Shown: positions 28,450 through 37,131 of the stretch, piece by piece
Layout: the number at the start of each line of letters is the position of its first letter
Numbering within the stretch: the first letter of the stretch is position 1
Assembly (NCBI RefSeq): GCF_000735355.1
Contig: NZ_JMPI01000006.1
Location: forward strand, 81,069 to 145,068
Length of the DNA stretch: 64,000 nucleotides
DNA from: Buttiauxella agrestis ATCC 33320
GTDB lineage: Bacteria; Pseudomonadota; Gammaproteobacteria; Enterobacterales; Enterobacteriaceae
Reading direction: 5' to 3'
The notes under the pieces: model-generated
Seen by the model: the letters and a program-made list of their open reading frames with translations, nothing else
Databases searched by the model: none
What the model was told of the DNA's origin: nothing
Program-made: the position numbers and the translations under genes

Positions 28450-29175
28450 TTAGTGCTCCATGGTGAATTCAATCATGTCGGCGCGCGTCAGGCTGACGGA
28501 GTATTCCGCAGGCGAGGCGTCACCTTCATGGTGGTTGAGAGTGCGCACGCACAGCAGCGGAGACATATTCGGGATCTCCAGCAGGCGACTTTCTTTGGCC
28601 TGAGCGCGGCGTGCGCTGATGCGTGTTTGGGTGCGTGTGAGGTTGATACCGAGTTGGGTCTGAATCACGTCGTGCAGCGAACCGCTGGTGAACTGTTGCA
28701 GCGTGGGCCACCAGGCGAGTTCCGCAAAGTAATGGTCTATCAGGCACACCGCGATACCGTTAACGCGGCGCAGTGTGCGCAGGTGAATAATGTTTTCGCC
28801 TTCGGTGACGCCGAGCGCGTCTGCCACACTATTGGAGGCCGGGCGCAGCACCGCGAGTAAGCGCTCGCTGGTGGGGTGGCTTCCCTGGTCGAGCAGGTTC
28901 TGGCTAAAGCGGGCTTGCGAATTTAACGGGTAGTCGAACGGGCGCATCAGCACTAACACACCAATTCCCTGGCGGCGCTGCACCCAGCCTTTCTCAACTA
29001 ACTGGTCGATGGCGCGGCGCAGAGTGTGGCGATTCACTTCATAACGCGCTGCCAGTTGGCTTTCGGCGGGCAGGTAGTCGCCGCAGCGGTAGTTTTTACG
29101 CAGCTCCACTTCGAGCAGGGCGGCGATTTCCTGGTAACGCGTCGGGTAACTGGTCGGATGTCTGGATAAGTGCAT
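28450..29175 (-). CDS. phnF: PhnF, GntR/HutC-family repressor of phosphonate metabolism
   Basis: 241 residues from ATG 29175, as in E. coli; a longer open frame reaches into phnE but is not needed. N-terminal winged helix (residues ~10-75) with LPAESQLAARYEVNRHTLRRAIDQLVEKGW, and a C-terminal UTRA ligand-binding domain. Lies within the operon between phnE and phnG, 16 bases after phnE. Confidence 0.97.
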   Translation of the reverse strand: MHLSRHPTSYPTRYQEIAALLEVELRKNYRCGDYLPAESQLAARYEVNRHTLRRAIDQLVEKGWVQRRQGIGVLVLMRPFDYPLNSQARFSQNLLDQGSHPTSERLLAVLRPASNSVADALGVTEGENIIHLRTLRRVNGIAVCLIDHYFAELAWWPTLQQFTSGSLHDVIQTQLGINLTRTQTRISARRAQAKESRLLEIPNMSPLLCVRTLNHHEGDASPAEYSVSLTRADMIEFTMEH

Positions 29176-29191
29176 TTTCAACAAAGCCTCG

Positions 29192-29974
29192 TTAAATGAA
29201 ATGCTTACGTAACCGTTGCGACATGAAATCCAACAGGCTGACGGTGATGATGATGACAATCATCAGCGCGCAGGTTTGCTGGAACTGGAATCCACGAATC
29301 GCTTCCCAAAGTGTGACGCCAATCCCGCCTGCGCCCACCATGCCAACCACCGTTGCCGAACGGACGTTCGACTCAAAGCGATACAGCGAGTAGGAAATCA
29401 GCAGGGGCATCACCTGCGGCAGCACGCCGTAGATAATTTCTTCAAGTTTGTTGGCACCGGTGGCGCGAATGCCTTCTACCGGGCCGGGTTCGATAGCTTC
29501 CACCGCTTCAGAAAGCAGTTTGGACAGCACGCCGGTGGTGTGAATAAACAGCGCTAAAACGCCAGCGAAAGGGCCGAGGCCAACGGCGACCACGAACAGC
29601 ATGGCGAACACCATTTCGTTGATGGCGCGGCAGGCGTCCATCAGGCGGCGCATCGGCTGGTAAATCCACCATGGCACTAAATTGTCGGCGCACATCAGGC
29701 CGCAGGGAATGGAAAGCACGATGGACAGCGCGGTGCCCCAGACGGCGATTTGTAGCGTGACGCCCATTTCACCGAGGTATTGTTGCCACTGGCTGAAATC
29801 AGGCGGGAAGAAGTCGGCGGCGAAGGTCGCCATGTTGCCCGCATCGCGGAACAGAGTCAGCGGAGCCATTTCCGCGCCTTGCCAGGAGGCAACGAGTACC
29901 GCTAACAAAATCGCCCAGCTCAGTAGCGAGAACCAGCTACGTTTTGGTGCGGCGACCTGAATGGTTTGTTGCAT
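29192..29974 (-). CDS. phnE: PhnE, phosphonate ABC transporter permease
   Basis: 260 residues, full length with an uninterrupted frame. About six membrane segments, with the permease-ATPase coupling loop at [21 protein letters not shown]. coli K-12 carries an 8-bp duplication that breaks phnE and makes the pathway cryptic; here no such break is seen, so uptake should work. Followed upstream by a REP pair and phnD. Confidence 0.97.
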   Translation of the reverse strand: MQQTIQVAAPKRSWFSLLSWAILLAVLVASWQGAEMAPLTLFRDAGNMATFAADFFPPDFSQWQQYLGEMGVTLQIAVWGTALSIVLSIPCGLMCADNLVPWWIYQPMRRLMDACRAINEMVFAMLFVVAVGLGPFAGVLALFIHTTGVLSKLLSEAVEAIEPGPVEGIRATGANKLEEIIYGVLPQVMPLLISYSLYRFESNVRSATVVGMVGAGGIGVTLWEAIRGFQFQQTCALMIVIIITVSLLDFMSQRLRKHFI

Positions 29975-30007
29975 GGGGTGCTCCGTGTTTGGGTTTTGCT
30001 TAACACT

Positions 30008-30079
30008 GTCGGGTGACGCTGCGCTTACCCGACCTACAAGCTCTGGGCCGTAGGGGGGATAAGCGAAGCGTCATCCACC
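30008..30079. repeat. REP pair between phnE and phnD
   Basis: GTCGGGTGACGCTGCGCTTACCCGACCTAC and an inverted partner ending AAGCGAAGCGTCATCCACC. The second copy is degenerate (GTAGGGGGGATAAG), so its outer stem is weakened. Confidence 0.82.
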
Positions 30080-30085
30080 AACAAT

Positions 30086-31102
30086 TTACTGAACCGCTTT
30101 ATTCACGTTGCTCATCGCAGACAGCGCGGCGGTCAAACGATCCAGGTCACTAAGCTGGTTTTGCAGGGCAGTGACTTTGGTGGTTTTTTCCGGCTCGGCT
30201 AACCCTTTGTTGTCCTTCACACCTTGCATCTGTTTAAACAGGGCGAGTTGGCGAATTGGCACCAGTTGCAGGTCGCTGGATGGGCGGAACGGCGCCCAGG
30301 TCAGGCCTTTGAGCACCGCAGCTTCTTCCGGCGTTTTGCCGTAAGTCATGAAGAAGTCATAGATTTTGTCTTTGGTGGCTTCGGAGAGGTTTTTACGCCA
30401 CACGATCGGATCGCCTGGGATCAACGGAGATTTCCAGATGACTTTCAGATCTTTGAATTTCTCAGGGGCGGTTTGCTTCAAACGATCGAGGTTTTCAGTG
30501 TTGTTGGTCGCCACATCCACTTGTTTATTTGCCACCGCCAGCGCGTTGGTTTCGTGGTTGGCATTCACTGAGCGTTTGAATTCGTTCGGTGCCGCGTTGT
30601 TTTTGGCGAAAACGTAGTATCCAGGGACCAGATAACCCGACGTAGAGTTAGGGTCGCCGTTGCCAAAAGTCAGCTCTTTACGTTTCGCTAACATGTCCTG
30701 CAGATTATTGATTGGGCTGTCTTTGTTAACGATCAACACGCTCCAGTAACCCGGCGATCCATCTGCCGCGACCGTCTGAGCAAACACCTGGCCGTTGGCG
30801 CGATCCACCGCTTCCATGGCCGAAAGGTTGCCGTACCAGGCGATATCCACTTTGTTAAAACGCATCCCCTGAATGATCCCGGCGTAGTCCGGCGCGAAGA
30901 AAGCATTCACTTTCACGCCCAGTTTCTTCTCCATATCCTTCAGGAACGGTTCCCACTGCGGTTTCAGGTTTTGCTGGGATTCGGTGGAGATAATGCCGAA
31001 GTTCAGGGACTTTTCTTGCTCATCCGCATGGGCTGCGTTGAACAGGGCGCTAACGCTCAGGAGGCTGGTAAAGGCGAGTGCTTTTACGGCTTTGTAGCTC
31101 AT
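30086..31102 (-). CDS. phnD: PhnD, periplasmic phosphonate-binding protein
   Basis: 338 residues with a signal peptide (cleavage after AHA, ~residue 26). Mature protein starts DEQEKSLNFGIISTESQQNL and has the PhnD/TauT-like binding segments AWYGNLSAMEAV, FGNGDPNSTSGYLVPGYY and NTENLDRL. It captures phosphonates (in E. coli best 2-aminoethylphosphonate) for PhnCE. Confidence 0.97.
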   Translation of the reverse strand: MSYKAVKALAFTSLLSVSALFNAAHADEQEKSLNFGIISTESQQNLKPQWEPFLKDMEKKLGVKVNAFFAPDYAGIIQGMRFNKVDIAWYGNLSAMEAVDRANGQVFAQTVAADGSPGYWSVLIVNKDSPINNLQDMLAKRKELTFGNGDPNSTSGYLVPGYYVFAKNNAAPNEFKRSVNANHETNALAVANKQVDVATNNTENLDRLKQTAPEKFKDLKVIWKSPLIPGDPIVWRKNLSEATKDKIYDFFMTYGKTPEEAAVLKGLTWAPFRPSSDLQLVPIRQLALFKQMQGVKDNKGLAEPEKTTKVTALQNQLSDLDRLTAALSAMSNVNKAVQ

Positions 31103-31136
31103 GGCTGACTATTCCTTGAAGTAGATAGCAAAGTGG

Positions 31137-31919
31137 TTAAGCAGCAACCGCATCAACGCGATTTATGCTGCGGTAAAGATTTCCCAGCCGTTCGTTGTCG
31201 AACGCCGAGCTGCTTCCGTCGTAAAAAACATGACCCTGTCGCAGGGCGACAATGCGTTCGCAATAGCGCAGGGCGTAATCCACCTGATGCAGCGTCACGA
31301 CTACGGTGATGCCGTCCAGACGGTTAATGTCGTGCAGCGTTTCCATCACGATGCGTGCGGATTCCGGGTCGAGTGAGGCAATCGGTTCATCGGCCAGAAT
31401 CACTTTCGCCTGCTGCATCAGCGCCCGGGCAATCGCCACGCGCTGCTGTTGCCCACCGGACAGGGTGGAGACGCGTTGATACGCAAATTGCGCCATGCCG
31501 ACGCGGGTCAGCGCCTGCAACGCACGTTGCTTTTGTTCGCGGGTAAACCAGTTAAAACAGGTGCGCCAGAACGGCGTGGCACCGAGCGCGCCAATCAGCA
31601 CGTTTTCGAGTACTGTCAGGCGATTCACCAGGTTGAACTGCTGGAAGATGTAGCCGGTGTGAGCACGACTCTTGCGGATATCGCTTGCCAGGCGGCCTGC
31701 TTTTTGGACGGTGCGGCCAAGCAATTCAACATGACAATCGGCTGATTTATCAGAAGTAATCAGGCCGCTTAGGTGACGTAAGAGAGTGGATTTGCCTGAA
31801 CCAGACGGTCCCAGCAAAGCGACCATCTCACCTTCATTAACTTCCAAATCAACAGCATTTAATGCCTGATGCTGGTTGAAGGTTTTGCTCAGTTTGTTGA
31901 CGCGAATAATAGTTTGCAT
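31137..31919 (-). CDS. phnC: PhnC, phosphonate ABC transporter ATPase
   Basis: Start ATG 31919 is seven bases after AAGGAG; a GTG one codon earlier is in frame but worse spaced. 260 residues. Walker [13 protein letters not shown]-loop [12 protein letters not shown], signature [15 protein letters not shown], Walker [13 protein letters not shown], switch His in [11 protein letters not shown]. First gene of phnCDEFGHIJKLMNOP; energises uptake through PhnE. Confidence 0.98.
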   Translation of the reverse strand: MQTIIRVNKLSKTFNQHQALNAVDLEVNEGEMVALLGPSGSGKSTLLRHLSGLITSDKSADCHVELLGRTVQKAGRLASDIRKSRAHTGYIFQQFNLVNRLTVLENVLIGALGATPFWRTCFNWFTREQKQRALQALTRVGMAQFAYQRVSTLSGGQQQRVAIARALMQQAKVILADEPIASLDPESARIVMETLHDINRLDGITVVVTLHQVDYALRYCERIVALRQGHVFYDGSSSAFDNERLGNLYRSINRVDAVAA

Positions 31920-31950
31920 CACACGGCTCCTTAAAAAGTTGCCTCATGGT

Positions 31951-31968
31951 GCCGATGAAATGTGACGA
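31951..31968 (-). promoter_or_regulatory. Possible Pho box upstream of phnC
   Basis: The minus strand reads TCGTCACATTTCATCGGC, 32 bases before the phnC start. The first half resembles the PhoB repeat CTGTCAT (GTCA core) with a 4-base AT spacer, but the second repeat is poor. Known control of phn by PhoB makes a box here expected; this match is weak. Confidence 0.3.
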
Positions 31969-32109
31969 TTTTGTTAAGGATAAGTGTACATATGATGAAG
32001 AGTGAGTCTCAGCCTGGAAGTCATCAGGCTAATCAACTATTTGTCGTATTGTTTAGCGTCTCGTTTTTGGCTTTGCTTACAGATACCCTCTGGCCTTGGG
32101 AATTCAGCA

Positions 32110-33324
32110 ATGAGCAAAAATATTATTTTTTGTGCCGATGGCACATGGAGCGCTCCTGGTGTTGAAGAACAAGCGGATGACGAAGCCGCGGCAAGTAATG
32201 TTTATCAGTTATTCGTTGATTTAAAAGGTGCTGTAGACCAGCAAAGTTTGCTACTGGCAAATGAACAAGAAAAGACGCTTACCGATAACAGCGGCAATGT
32301 GCTGCAAGTGGCCAAATATATTCATGGCATGGGCGATCCGCATAACGGCCTGGTAAAAAGCCTGGGCGGCGCATTTGGCGCGAGCCTGATCATCCCGATT
32401 ATTCGCGGCTATACGTTTATTAGCCGCCACTGGCAGCCTGGCGACCGGATTTATATTGTCGGATTTAGCCACGGGGCTTATACCGCGCGAATGCTGGCAG
32501 AAATGATCGTCGATCGCGGCTTACTCAACCGCGACAGGCTGCATTTAAACGTGCGCAATAAAGAAGAGGCCTGGCGTTTTGGTTCGTCCATCTGGGCGCA
32601 ATATCTGGCTCATGGGCCGGATATGAGCCCGAGTATTTTGGGCAGCGTATTGCGTGAGCTTCCTGGGTTTTTCTGCGACAGCGTTGATCCCACTTGTATT
32701 ACGCGCCCGGCTTCCATTGAAGCGGTTGCGGTCTGGGAAACCGTCGGGCAGATGGGCATTCCTAAATATTTCAACGACAAACGTTACGATATTTTTCGCT
32801 TTCACAGTACAGAGCTGCATTCGCGGGTCAAATACGGGCTACAGGCGATTGCAATAGATGAACAGCGCGTCGATTTAACCCCGGTGCTGTGGGATAACCG
32901 CGACCGTATTTTGCAGGTGATGTTTCCGGGGATTCATCATGATGTGGGCGGTTATTACAGCGGCACTGATGAAGATCGCTGTTTGTCTAATGGCGCGTAT
33001 TTGTGGATGCACGATGCGCTCGATGATTTGGGTATTCATTTGGCGCGGGGCGAAGTGGTGTCTGATGCGCTTGGCCCGATGCACTGCGAATGGTATCCGC
33101 CAACGCGCTATTTGCGCATTATGCCGCGCCAGCTTCCTGCCCCCGTTAGCTCGTCAATGATGGTGCATCAGTCGGTTATCGAGCGGCTTAATGGGGGAAA
33201 ATCGTTGCTACAACAGTCGGCGGTAAGCGGGGAGTGGCAGACCGGGCCTTATGTTCCGCACCCATTGCTGGATTACCAGCATGCGGCAAACGTGATCCCC
33301 ATTAATTGGGCGATTGCGCGGTAA
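32110..33324 (+). CDS. DUF2235 (Tle1-like) alpha/beta hydrolase
   Basis: Start chosen at ATG 32110 (MSKNIIFCADGTWSAPGVEE), where DUF2235 proteins begin; the frame is open from 32002 but the extra part has no family likeness. 404 residues. FCADGTW near the N-terminus, VAKYIHGMGD, and the nucleophile motif YIVGFSHGAYTARMLA (G-x-S-x-G) are DUF2235 hallmarks; QVMFPGIHHDVGGYY supplies a likely catalytic His region. DUF2235 covers type VI phospholipase effectors (Tle1) and many cytoplasmic enzymes. There is no signal peptide and no T6SS or immunity gene beside it, so an effector role is not supported here. Divergent from phnC. Confidence 0.85.
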   Translation: MSKNIIFCADGTWSAPGVEEQADDEAAASNVYQLFVDLKGAVDQQSLLLANEQEKTLTDNSGNVLQVAKYIHGMGDPHNGLVKSLGGAFGASLIIPIIRGYTFISRHWQPGDRIYIVGFSHGAYTARMLAEMIVDRGLLNRDRLHLNVRNKEEAWRFGSSIWAQYLAHGPDMSPSILGSVLRELPGFFCDSVDPTCITRPASIEAVAVWETVGQMGIPKYFNDKRYDIFRFHSTELHSRVKYGLQAIAIDEQRVDLTPVLWDNRDRILQVMFPGIHHDVGGYYSGTDEDRCLSNGAYLWMHDALDDLGIHLARGEVVSDALGPMHCEWYPPTRYLRIMPRQLPAPVSSSMMVHQSVIERLNGGKSLLQQSAVSGEWQTGPYVPHPLLDYQHAANVIPINWAIAR

Positions 33325-33351
33325 AAAGTGTTACCCATGTGCCCGGTTTGT

Positions 33352-33415
33352 ACCGCTAGCGTCATCCACCATTTTCGCCAGATTTGTCGGATGACGCTGC
33401 GCTTATCCGACCTAC
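33352..33415. repeat. REP element plus partial copy after the DUF2235 gene
   Basis: A full copy GTCGGATGACGCTGCGC...TTATCCGACCTAC (33386-33415) preceded by a half copy GCTAGCGTCATCCACC (33355-33370). Lies between the two convergent genes. Confidence 0.82.
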
Positions 33416-33437
33416 GTTTGGCATCAGGTCGAACCGG

Positions 33438-33878
33438 TTACATCGGTTTTTCGACATTCACCATCCACGGAATACCGTATTTATCGGTCAACATGCCAAA
33501 GCCTTTCGCCCAGAAGGTTTCTCCGTACGGCATGGTGATATCGCCTCCGGCAGAGAGGCTATCAAACCAGCGTTTGCCCTCGTCGACATCTTTGCTGGTA
33601 AGACTCAGCGCGTAACCCGTGTGTTTCACTTTATCGGCGCACATATTGCCGTCACTCATCATCACTTCGCCGCCGCTAATACGTACATTGGCATGCATGA
33701 TTTTATCGTCAGGCCAGTTAAATCCGCTGCCGCAACCCTCGGCGGTGTCGCTTGCTTCATCCTTCGGCATTTCGCCAAAAGTCATTTTAAACAGTAACTC
33801 AGCACCAACGGCTTGCTTGTAGAACTCGATAGCTTCTTCGCAGGTGCCGTCAAAAAAGATGTAGGGGCCAATAGACAT
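33438..33878 (-). CDS. yjdN: YjdN (PhnB-like) VOC-fold protein
   Basis: 146 residues, close to E. coli YjdN (147). Opens MSIGPYIFFDGTCEEAIEFY and keeps ANVRISGGEVMMSDG and PYGETFWAKGFGMLTDKYG, the PhnB/glyoxalase-like paired beta-alpha-beta-beta-beta modules. Function is unknown; the old name phnB reflects position next to phn, not a shown role in phosphonate use. Confidence 0.93.
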   Translation of the reverse strand: MSIGPYIFFDGTCEEAIEFYKQAVGAELLFKMTFGEMPKDEASDTAEGCGSGFNWPDDKIMHANVRISGGEVMMSDGNMCADKVKHTGYALSLTSKDVDEGKRWFDSLSAGGDITMPYGETFWAKGFGMLTDKYGIPWMVNVEKPM

Positions 33879-33968
33879 GGTCTAATTCCTCATAGAGAGA
33901 GATTATTTTATGGACAGAACAAGTTTAGATGCGGGGCGCGGGGCTAGCCAGGCGGGGGGAGGGGGAAT

Positions 33969-34039
33969 GGTGGATGACGCTGCGCTTATCTACCCTACAA
34001 CGACCCTTCGTAGGTCGGATAAGCGCAGCGTCATCCGAC
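33969..34039. repeat. REP pair between yjdM and yjdN
   Basis: GGTGGATGACGCTGCGCTTATCTACCCTAC and GTAGGTCGGATAAGCGCAGC-GTCATCCGAC, inverted, in the gap between two genes on the same strand. Confidence 0.88.
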
Positions 34040-34045
34040 ACTAAG

Positions 34046-34381
34046 TTAGTTCTTTTTAACGAACTCAGACTTCAGCTTCATCGGGCCAAAACCATCAATC
34101 TTGCAATCAATGTTATGGTCGCCTTCAACCAGACGGATCCCTTTGACTTTAGTACCAATCTTCAACATTGAAGAGCTGCCTTTAACCTTCAAATCTTTCA
34201 CTACGGTGACGTTATCGCCGTCAGCCAGCAGATTACCGTTGGCATCTTTAACAATCAGTTGGTCGCTGTCTTGCGCAGGTTCGGCATCATTCCATTCATG
34301 GGCACATTCCGGACAAATAAACATGCCGTTGTCTTCGTAGGTGTACTCGGAATTGCATTTCGGGCAGTGAGGGAGAGTCAT
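34046..34381 (-). CDS. yjdM: YjdM (PhnA-like) zinc-ribbon protein
   Basis: Start at ATG 34381 gives 111 residues, the E. coli length. N-terminal zinc ribbon [20 protein letters not shown] with CPEC at ~23-26; C-terminal SH3-like domain with [20 protein letters not shown]. The name phnA is historical; phosphonoacetate hydrolase activity belongs to an unrelated protein. Likely one transcript with yjdN. Confidence 0.95.
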   Translation of the reverse strand: MTLPHCPKCNSEYTYEDNGMFICPECAHEWNDAEPAQDSDQLIVKDANGNLLADGDNVTVVKDLKVKGSSSMLKIGTKVKGIRLVEGDHNIDCKIDGFGPMKLKSEFVKKN

Positions 34382-34764
34382 AAATAATATCCTCAAAAAT
34401 AGCGGCGTTCCGCCAAAAGTGGCACGATTATACATTAAAACCCTGCTTTTGTCGGGACTACTGCTGTAATGATGAGTGCTTTCAGACATGCAGCAATAAG
34501 AAAGTGCTATTTTAAAACGTTATTTAATTTCCAAATTCGCGACGAAAATACAGAATTGGATTATCAAAATGCGTTATTGTATTCTTTTCCGAGTTATTCA
34601 ACTGGCGACTCGTCCAGGTCTTTTCTATATGAAAAATTAGTCTTAATTATAATATTAACGAATAAATGATTTCCGCACGTAATTATAATTACCGGTACTG
34701 CATTTCCACAAAAATATAAAGACTTTTAAAAATCCGCGTAATTTGATTTAAGTAAGGATTTTTT
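34382..34764. other. AT-rich intergenic region between yjdM and crfC
   Basis: About 380 bases that must hold the divergent promoters of yjdM and crfC. A 66-codon frame at 34469-34669 has no ribosome site and no recognisable sequence. I see no repeat or hairpin of note. The crfC ribosome site is TAAGGATTTTTT, just before 34765. Confidence 0.4.
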
Positions 34765-37131
34765 ATGCACGCACAAGCAATATTTGAGTTAAGTCAGGAA
34801 GTCGAACGGTTATTGCAACTCGCCCTGCAAAACCTGAATACTTTAAAAACGACCTCTTTTACGACACAGCATAACAATAATTATTTCGCTCAACCGTCAA
34901 CAGGCAAGGTTGCAGCCTCGCAATTTTGCCCACGCAGCATTCAGGCGCAACAGGCGCTGCTGCAAAATGAGCTACGGAAAATTACCCAGCATGAAATGGT
35001 GCTGGCGATAGTCGGAACGGTAAAAGCGGGAAAATCCACCACCATTAATGCCATTATTGGGACGGAAGTTTTGCCTAATCGCAACCGTCCGATGACGGCG
35101 TTACCGACGCTTATTCGCCATACGCCCGGCCAGCGTGAACCGGTGCTGCATTTTCCCTATGTTCAGCCCATTGAAAAGCTGATGGAGATATTGCAAACCC
35201 GTTTGCAACAAGCGGACAGCGAAACGCTGACAAAACATCTGGAAATTGACAAGGATATGGCGGGGTTATTAACCCGAATTGCCGAAGGAAATTCATTCGC
35301 TAAGCATTATCTTGGTGCGCAGCCAATATTTCATTGCCTGAAAAGCTTGAATGACCTGGTGCGTTTATCTAAAGCGCTGGATGTGCCTTTTCCTTTTAAA
35401 GCGTACGCGGCGATTGAACATGTTCCGGTTATTGAAGTGGAATTTGTCCATCTTGCCGGAATGGATGAAACCCATGGCCAACTGACACTATTAGATACGC
35501 CTGGGCCAAATGAAGCTGGACAGCCACATTTGCAAAAAATGCTTCAGGAACAACTGGCGCAGGCATCGGCTGTGCTGGCGGTGCTGGATTACACCCAATT
35601 AAAATCGGTTTCTGATGAAGATGTGCGCAAAGCTATTTTGGGCGCTGGAACTTCCGTCCCGCTTTACGCGCTGGTGAATAAGTTTGACCAGAAAGATCGC
35701 AATAGCGACGATGAAGAACAAATTAAAGCGCTGATTTCCGGCACATTAATGAAAGGGGCAATCGATCCCAGCCATGTTTTCCCGGTGTCATCTATGTGGG
35801 GATATCTGGCCAATCGCGCTCGCCATGAACTGACATTACACGGCAAATTACCGCCTCCCAATGAGCAGCGCTGGGTGCAGGATTTTGCTGACGCCGCACT
35901 TGGCCGTCGCTGGCGCAATGAAGATCTGGCGGATGCTGGAGCCTTACGCCACGCGGCAGAATTACTGTGGGAAGATTCGATGTTTGAAGCACCGGTCAAA
36001 ACGGTGCTCCATGCCGCTCATGCTAACGCGTCGATGTACGCGCTGCGTTCTGCCTGCCAGAAATTGCTGAACTACACCCAGCGCGCGGAAGATTACCTGA
36101 ATTTCCGTTGCCACGGCCTGCAAATTGCCAGTGAGCAATTGCAGCAAAATATCGCAGCACTGGAAGATGATATGAATCTGGCGGCGTCCAGTCAGCAGAC
36201 GGCCAATACCGTTGCACGTAATAACGTCAAACAAGCCATTGATGCAATGGGTGATTTTATTCGTCGCTATGAGCTGCAAATTATCACCCACATTGAAGAT
36301 TACTTTCGTAATGGCATGGTGCCAGAGAAACTCACGCGCCAGGCGCTCTCGTTTGGCACTCAGCGCGGGCGCGACTTTGACGCCCGCCACGCCACTCTCA
36401 GTTTTGACGACGAGCCTTCGGCGCAAATTGCGCTCCATAGAATTCGCGCTTCATGCGAAGTCATTCTGACTGCCGCACAAGAAAAGATGACCGAGGAGTT
36501 AACTCATCTTTTCAGTTATCTCGAAGTCGAACTGGCCGATACGCTGCGAAATACCCTCAAACCGATTGAATGTCGCGTCGCGCAGGGGCTAACGCAGGCC
36601 GGGTTTCGCACCAATATTAGCCTGCCGGTGTTTCACGTCGGCTTATTAAACTTCAATGCTAATCAGGCATTTAACGAGCTTATCGAAGAGCAGGATATTC
36701 CCGTCGCGCGATTACGCCGCCCGGAGGGAATGCGTGGAACGGTGGCTCGCTGGCTCAATAGCGACGACTGGGGCTGGGAAGGCTACACCGTCATGCAAAG
36801 TCGCTACGTGATTTCCCTGGCCGATGTGCAACGCAGGCTGTGCCAGCATGTGGCTGAGTTCTTGTTGCAGCTTAACCAGAACATGGCGGCACAAATCGAA
36901 ATGTCTGTCACGGAGGGAATGACCGCCTTCTTCGATGATTTTTCCCAGGCGCTGGATGCGATACGCCTGAATCTGCAACAAAGCCTGATGGCACGTTCGC
37001 AAAATGAAGAGGCGGTGATGATCTTGCGCCAGCAGCTTCAACAGTGTGTCCGAACCACACGCTACATCCACGAGGACACCCGCCTGTTGCGGGATGATAT
37101 TCAGACGCTTTTTACGGTAGAACAGCAATGA
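34765..37131 (+). CDS. crfC: CrfC, dynamin-like GTPase (clamp-binding replication fork colocalisation factor)
   Basis: 788 residues against 742 in E. coli. GTPase motifs: G1 GTVKAGKST (residues 84-92), G3 LLDTPGPNEAGQPHL, G4 ALVNKFDQKDRNSDD. The N-terminal half is very similar to E. coli YjdA; the helical C-terminal half has diverged but ends alike (LLRDDIQTLFTVEQQ). In E. coli CrfC binds the beta clamp and helps position sister replisomes. The E. coli QLALPW clamp motif before the GTPase domain has no counterpart at that place here. Overlaps yjcZ by four bases. Confidence 0.93.
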   Translation: MHAQAIFELSQEVERLLQLALQNLNTLKTTSFTTQHNNNYFAQPSTGKVAASQFCPRSIQAQQALLQNELRKITQHEMVLAIVGTVKAGKSTTINAIIGTEVLPNRNRPMTALPTLIRHTPGQREPVLHFPYVQPIEKLMEILQTRLQQADSETLTKHLEIDKDMAGLLTRIAEGNSFAKHYLGAQPIFHCLKSLNDLVRLSKALDVPFPFKAYAAIEHVPVIEVEFVHLAGMDETHGQLTLLDTPGPNEAGQPHLQKMLQEQLAQASAVLAVLDYTQLKSVSDEDVRKAILGAGTSVPLYALVNKFDQKDRNSDDEEQIKALISGTLMKGAIDPSHVFPVSSMWGYLANRARHELTLHGKLPPPNEQRWVQDFADAALGRRWRNEDLADAGALRHAAELLWEDSMFEAPVKTVLHAAHANASMYALRSACQKLLNYTQRAEDYLNFRCHGLQIASEQLQQNIAALEDDMNLAASSQQTANTVARNNVKQAIDAMGDFIRRYELQIITHIEDYFRNGMVPEKLTRQALSFGTQRGRDFDARHATLSFDDEPSAQIALHRIRASCEVILTAAQEKMTEELTHLFSYLEVELADTLRNTLKPIECRVAQGLTQAGFRTNISLPVFHVGLLNFNANQAFNELIEEQDIPVARLRRPEGMRGTVARWLNSDDWGWEGYTVMQSRYVISLADVQRRLCQHVAEFLLQLNQNMAAQIEMSVTEGMTAFFDDFSQALDAIRLNLQQSLMARSQNEEAVMILRQQLQQCVRTTRYIHEDTRLLRDDIQTLFTVEQQ

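Noticed and set aside
32002..32109. N-terminal extension of the DUF2235 protein (MSLSLEVIRLINYL...)
   Set aside because: Hydrophobic by chance; DUF2235 homologues start at the strand before FCADGTW, which fits ATG 32110. A membrane anchor cannot be fully excluded.
34469..34669. 66-codon frame between yjdM and crfC
   Set aside because: No ribosome site, no known sequence, AT-rich intergenic composition.
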